A stretch of DNA of 64,000 bases from Cloeon dipterum (Eukaryota > Arthropoda > Insecta > Ephemeroptera > Baetidae): NCBI RefSeq assembly GCF_949628265.1, contig NC_088787.1, forward strand, positions 11,026,501-11,090,500, given 5' to 3'. The notes under the pieces are model-generated. The model searched no databases, was not told where the DNA came from, and saw only the letters and a program-made list of their open reading frames with translations. A program made the position numbers and the translations under genes. Below are positions 59,201 through 64,000 of this stretch, one piece after another (position 1 is the first letter of the stretch; each line of letters starts with the position of its first letter).

Positions 59201-61416
59201 TTTTAAGCTGAGAAATATGATTCATTCAGGGTTAAAATCAGAAAAATGCAGAAAAACTCAAAACTGGTTTTATCCAGCTGGTTTTTCGTGCAAAAAACAG
59301 TGGTGTATTCTGGAAAAAAGTGGATGCTTTTAGAAAATTGACTAAAATTATTTTTCCTTTGCATAAATGTACTCATACAATTTTAAAAGAGCTCATTTTT
59401 CTCAGGTCGTCATTTCATATTCTGGGCTCCTAAGTTTGCATGCAAAAGTCATGTAACACTGTTACACATCACCAGAAGAGAAATGTACCTGGATAATTTA
59501 AATACCATTGGATAGATCACAACCAGAGGAATCAAAATCAAGCGTAAAATCGTCAAGAAAATTAACTGATTGATTTTTCAAGCAATTAAACAAAACTATA
59601 ATATCTTACTGCAGCTCGGTCCCAATTTCATTATTGCACATTGCTAATTGTAAATTCTACTTCTTTTTTAACTCAGCAAGAAGTTTTGGTCAACTCTTAC
59701 CCTTCAACTTGAAAAAGGCCTCACCTGACATGCAGGAGAAAGAGTTCCTTGAGGACATCATTGAGGTAGTCGCCAATGATGTGCTCGAGAAGCCGTCCCA
59801 GAGGCGGCGAGAGACTGATGGGCCGGTAATTGTCTTCACTGGTGACTTCTCCCTTCCCCTTGTACGCTGGAATAACAGTGCTGTGCAGCCAGTCTTCTGG
59901 AATATTCCTGCCATGGAAATATATCGTTCAGTTACATACTAAATCATCTGGTTTACACATTAAAATTTTTGTAATAATTTTGTTAAAAGCAAAATAGCAA
60001 TTATAATATAAAAGTAAACAATATGGAGTCGCACCTGGTTTTCAGAATGAGTTGATAAATTCTGTAGAGGAAAGGTGCGATGGCAGTGGCGTCAAGCTTG
60101 ATCATCTCGTTGGAAACATCGAAACTTCCATGCGACTTGTTCGATGGCAACAGAGCGATCCTCTCTTCGATCATCTGAATGTCAAGTTTAAACTCCACGC
60201 ACTGTAGAGAAACAAAACCAGAAGATGATTTATTGAAGCAATATATAATATACAACATTGAATTCTTAAAACTAAAGAAACCCGAAGATCGGGAAAACAA
60301 AGATTTTGTAATGATTGCTGGCTCATCAAAAAATATTTAAATATGTTTAAGATTAATTTGAAATTTTTAACACAAAATGTGCACAAAAAAGAACTAAAGT
60401 AAAATAAAGAACTTTAGTGTCAAGCTGCAAAGTAAGCACGTGATGAAGGATGATCTCTCTTTATTTTGCTTTGTCTGTCAACTTTTACAATTAATGAAAT
60501 GAATTTTTTGTTTCGTGAATTTAAAAGCCAAAATAAAAAACAAACCATCTCAGACAGTAGTTGTACGGTTGTGCCATATGAACAATTTCATAAACCATTA
60601 TTTATTACCAAAATTTATATTTTCCGATTAAAAAAAGTCATCCAGTTTTTGTCGAAAAAGCTCAACGGGAAAAACTAAAGTGTTAGTAAAATTTTCAGTT
60701 CTTCCTTCAGATGAAGTAAAAATTAATTATCAATGAAAATTTGAGGAATTTTAAAACCTGAAGCAAACTTAACTTCAAATATTTAACAATTAATCAAATT
60801 TCTTTATCATTTTGAATTAATGTGCGTGTCCTTAATCATGATTTTCCAAATTCAAAACATGCAAAAATAAATCCTAACCTTTTCCGGTTTGATGATTTCA
60901 ATTTGGAGAATTTCCTCATCCCTCGAGGTTGGTTGGGACCACAGCAGGTTGAAATAAGTCGCGATTTCCTGCGCATCTTTGATCACCTTGCCTTTAGGGG
61001 TGATCAGCTTGTCAATGGGCGGCTTGCCCTTCACCTCGTCGTGCAGGAACTGCACAGCCCGGTCGAACGCGTCTTCCTCATTGGGTTCCTGCTCGAACAT
61101 TCTTTTGAGGAGCTCCTGCTTCTCTTCCATATTCAGCACATGCGACTCCTTTCTGTGCCTGTAAAACACATATAACACATTTTATTTAAATTCTGCGCTG
61201 GGATCTCGCTCACTTTCTGAAGCTGGAAGGAACTGTCTTATCCACACTTCCGACAATCAACTCCTCGAGTCCTTCTTTGGCCAACTGGACCATGGTGTCT
61301 GCATCGCTTTCCCTCGAAAAGGATCTCTCCCATTCTTTGAGATTGGTCGTTAGCAGCTTTCTCAGCTTGCCCTTGTCGGCCATCGAGTACTTGTAAACTT
61401 TTGTTGGAGCAGCCAT
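56218..61416 (-). CDS. intron-containing non-LTR-type reverse transcriptase (domesticated RT candidate)
   Basis: Seven coding exons on the minus strand: 61,214-61,416; 60,879-61,158; 60,035-60,201; 59,725-59,907; 58,418-58,901; 57,116-57,673; 56,218-56,526. All introns (55, 677, 127, 823, 744 and 589 bases) have GT-AG borders and phases 2,0,2,2,0,0, giving 727 residues. Residues 1-216 resemble the linker that precedes LINE RT domains (LLPSNKSHGSFDV). Then come IPEDWLHSTVIPAYKGKGE and NYRPISLSPPLGRLLEHI (about 218-265), QHGHRKGFSNESQLACF (279-295), motif A VDLKAATNFV (catalytic D315), motif B QGLPQGSPLTNPLFLIYIN (370-388), motif C FGDD (D405, D406) and motif D LKANQKKVQVITF (438-450). A thumb-like region follows (PAKMKRRIYIHVLRPKLEI). 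There is no endonuclease domain. A recently mobile LINE would not carry six introns, so a host gene is inferred. Its function is unknown. Confidence 0.88.
56805..56880 (-). repeat. dispersed repeat family A core, inverted
   Basis: CACCATTGGATAGAGCGTGA followed by CGAGGGGAATTAAAATCAAG, the reverse complement of the family A core, in the last intron of the RT gene. Confidence 0.65.
58975..59320 (+). repeat. dispersed repeat family C copy in RT intron
   Basis: CAGGGTTCGCAAAA, TTTTTTTCGGAAAACCTACT, then TCCAGCTGGTTTTTCGTGC and AAAAAACAGTG. It parallels 3060-3380. It lies wholly in intron 4 of the RT gene; an ORF that reads through here is intronic. Confidence 0.55.
59500..59560 (-). repeat. dispersed repeat family A core, inverted
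   Basis: TACCATTGGATAGATCACAA followed by CCAGAGGAATCAAAATCAAG is an inverted family A core in intron 4 of the RT gene. Confidence 0.6.
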
Positions 61417-61841
61417 TCTTCTTTTCTATCAACATGCAGTCATTGAAATTCATAAATATTATCACGAAAGCAGGTGATAAAAAATCGAAAGAATTTGTTA
61501 CATTTAACATGAAAAATAAAAAGATCCATAAAAGTTAATTCAAAAATCGTTAACAACCTAGAATTTAAACAATATTAGTCTAATGGGCAGAATTTCAATT
61601 TGTTTGCCATCAGGGGAACATTAACGGTCACTGACCTCCTAAAAATTTATTTCTTCAATTTTAAATATTTCGGGGAGAAATTCCAGCAAACAAAGGGAAA
61701 AAATTCTTTTGGAGGTACAAAGGGTGTGCATCCGAATTTTTGAAATTCTGAAGAGAATCTCAATGATGTATTTTAAAAATAATATGAATGCCTTTTAAAT
61801 CCTTAAAATGTATATATAATAATACATATACATACCTGTAG

Positions 61842-61930
61842 TTGAAAATGAAGAGCTGAAATTTAAACGTCGCAATACGAATGCCGCCTTTGCTGCATCA
61901 ATCAACAGCAATCTCACCGTCTCATCGCAT
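61842..61930 (-). other. 5' UTR exon of the RT gene
   Basis: On the minus strand a GTATGT donor at 61,841 follows an exon-like sequence ending CAACTACAG. The next acceptor (GTTGATAG, ending at 61,426) leads nine bases before the ATG at 61,416. A spliced, non-coding leader is ordinary for a host gene and unusual for a LINE. The upstream limit is approximate. Confidence 0.45.
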
Positions 61931-62094
61931 CAAATTAAATACATACAAAACGTAGGATCGGGTTTAAATTTTGTATGTGAGAATGTCAAACGACAGTTCA
62001 ATAAGTCAGTGTTGTCCGTGTCTACATACAAAAATGAGTTATTGGAATAAGGAATTACATATTGTTAACAATATGGAAAAGTCACGCACGGTTT

Positions 62095-62219
62095 TCGCCG
62101 CCGAGTTACAGAGTTTTCGCCACCCCTACTTTAACATGGGATTCTCATAGGAACTGGCAAGATGCGTAACCCGGCAGAAACTGTAACTTTACCATAACTC
62201 GGCGACGCACCTTCGCAGC
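62095..62219 (+). repeat. dispersed repeat family D, MITE-like
   Basis: The segment has near-terminal inverted repeats TCGCCGCCGAGTTACAG (about 62,094-62,110) and CATAACTCGGCGACGCAC (about 62,194-62,211). Inside is GGGATTCTCATAGGAACTGG and CAAGATGCGTAACCCGGCAG, shared in inverted orientation with 24,341-24,395. No ORF. A small non-autonomous DNA transposon is likely. Confidence 0.6.
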
Positions 62220-64000
62220 TTGCCGCCTAAGAGAGTGAAAAATCAGTGCGAAGTCATGTGGTACATAACTGGGGAACAACCAACAATAAACAATAATGGC
62301 AGGTTTGCAAAACGAAATCAGCGTTATGCCCGGTAACGTCCGATTCTACCGGTCTGGTCTATTTTGCTGGAATCAATGAGTGCGAGTTGACAATACTAAT
62401 TTGTGAGGAAGTAGTGGCGCCACTGGGGTTTGCGGTAAATGGTGTTTAAATAATTTTGGGAAGGAAGGAGGAGGGGTGAGTGGGGTGAAGGAAAGTTTCC
62501 TTAGGAAACTTATGTTCACACCTGTACTCCGTTGGTTGCGAGTGTGGCTGGCAAAAGAAGCGACTCTTCTAGCCTGCATTTAAACCGCAATTTTAAAGCG
62601 ATCAGTTAAGAGAAAAAGACTCAGGAGTTGAGAGCGAGTGGGTATATTTTCATCCCTCCCTCTGCCTTGTCCTATATCAAAATCATTATTTTAGTGTTGA
62701 AGACTCTTATTCTCTGATATATGCGTTTATTAAATTTCCAATCTTTTCCTATGGAATGACTTATGTTTGGGAAAATCTCCGGAAATAATTTTTTAAATTT
62801 GTAATTAAATTAATAACGTGCATGGTTTGATGTTTGATTTAAATAAACAATTTAACTGTGTATGTAATATTTCTCATATTTTTGTTTAAATTTTACAAAT
62901 CATCGCTTTGCCACTAACGCAACAAGAAACTTTCCATAATTTGCTACTGCCTAAAGTAATTCCTTTTTTTTTATTTTTTGAAAAAGTTTTCAGAGCTATA
63001 AAGTCATGGCATCGGTTAAATTTAAAAATCAGGTAAAAATGGCACACAATGTTGTGTGATTACATGGTTTCAAATTAATTGTAAGCTCCTGCGGCCGTTC
63101 ATCTCACGGCCGGTATATATATTGCATGAATGTGCAGCTAAAGATCATTGCTCTAAAAAATATTTCACAAAGATGGGAGAGCGGGTTGGGAATGCGCCAC
63201 CACAATATAAGAAATTTTTGTAATTTCATTCAGGAAAAAATGCAGCTATCCCAAAAACGAGAGGTAAAATAAGAAAAGTAATTCTCCTTTTATACAAGAG
63301 TGCGCAAAAGAATGGTATAAATTGCTTTGAAAGGTTAACGACCCCTATTTTTATTTACTCTCCTTATGGCAGTGGCGATAGCCATAGCAAATAATATGCT
63401 CACAATATGAAATCTCTACAATTTAAAGAACAATTAATTTTCAATCCTTTTTCTGAAAGTTATTGGCAATCGCCGGTAATTCAAATCCAAACAATCAGGG
63501 TAATAAAATCAGATACTTTTGTCCTATATCCTAAATGCAGCTCATTTTGGCCATCCGCTGGGTAGTCACACGTCACAAACGCACTTTTGAGACGCTTCCC
63601 TTTTTTGTCAAGTGCCTTCTATTCAAAATATTAGGCGGCCGCGATTCCAGATAACAGCCACTGATTTGTAGATTATTGTGGATCATTTTTCAAACTTATA
63701 TTTTTTCTAGCTCTATCTGTGATAATTAAAGGCGGGTACGGAGAGTTCCCTTATTGTTAGGAGCATAATAAACAAAGTATGTAAATGGTATTTTACCTGA
63801 TTTACAATATTGGTGGCCGGTGGGGTTGGCTAGACGCTTAATGTGACGAATCAATCACTCTGTCACCACGCACTGAGCAAAAACGCTGCGGAATCGTATT
63901 TTATTATGTCTGCTCTCTCTTTTCTCTAGTCGTCCTGCGGGTTGAAAGAACTAAAGCTTTTAGCGAGTAAATTAAACCAAAAATTGCTGATTCTCATCTT
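62220..64000. other. right-edge DNA without recognised gene
   Basis: AT-rich, no exon or RNA gene recognised. A TATATATAT run follows GGCCGGTA near 63,110, and could be a promoter TATA of a gene outside the recognised set. Nothing more is supported. Confidence 0.4.

Overview
The window is AT-rich animal DNA with spliced genes. The gene set points to an insect or close arthropod: a takeout/JHBP-family lipid-binding gene, a vertebrate-like (CRY2-type) cryptochrome, an NLF-1/FAM155 ion-channel chaperone, and an RpL35A with a Lys/Ala/Pro-rich N-terminal extension. Higher flies are unlikely because Drosophila has lost cry2. Species cannot be fixed from the sequence. All gene models below were read by eye from splice signals, reading-frame continuity across junctions and family motifs.

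Layout. 1-165: a small GC-richer block that looks bacterial or phage-like (minus-strand 43-codon ORF with a perfect Shine-Dalgarno and an ATGA-coupled second ORF). 166-8544 (+): upstream/intronic DNA and the last two exons of an NLF-1 (FAM155/NALF) gene, followed to about 12.6 kb by a gene-free, A-rich stretch that is probably its long 3' UTR. 12.6-24.7 kb: no recognisable coding gene; a 110-bp (GA)n tract, (CT)n tracts, several GC-rich islands and many copies of a dispersed repeat. 24.8-27.3 kb (+): RpL35A. 27.7-39.3 kb (+): cry2, with a probable promoter/first non-coding exon near 27.7-28.0 kb and ten coding exons between 33,034 and 38,801. 40.0-43.1 kb (+): a DCN1-like (DCUN1D1/2) cullin neddylation factor. 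44.2-49.4 kb (-): a six-exon takeout-like secreted protein with a TATA box. 49.5-56.2 kb: apparently gene-free. 56.2-61.9 kb (-): a seven-exon gene encoding a 727-residue non-LTR-type reverse transcriptase without endonuclease. 62-64 kb: a repeat element and nothing else recognised.

The strongest candidate for something new is the reverse-transcriptase gene. Its frame is open across six phase-consistent introns with standard splice signals, the three catalytic aspartates are kept, and an ordinary 5' UTR exon precedes it. This is what a domesticated, host-spliced RT would look like rather than a mobile LINE. Other points of interest are the bacterial-looking left edge, a 380-bp foldback element, a hairpin in the NLF-1 intron, four dispersed repeat families that recur across the window, and a CRE plus E-box arrangement at the putative cry2 promoter.

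The genes are not an operon or an obvious pathway. Cry2 (clock repressor) lies next to a ubiquitin-pathway neddylation factor and a takeout-like gene; takeout itself is clock-regulated in Drosophila, so the proximity is noted but nothing in the sequence proves co-regulation.
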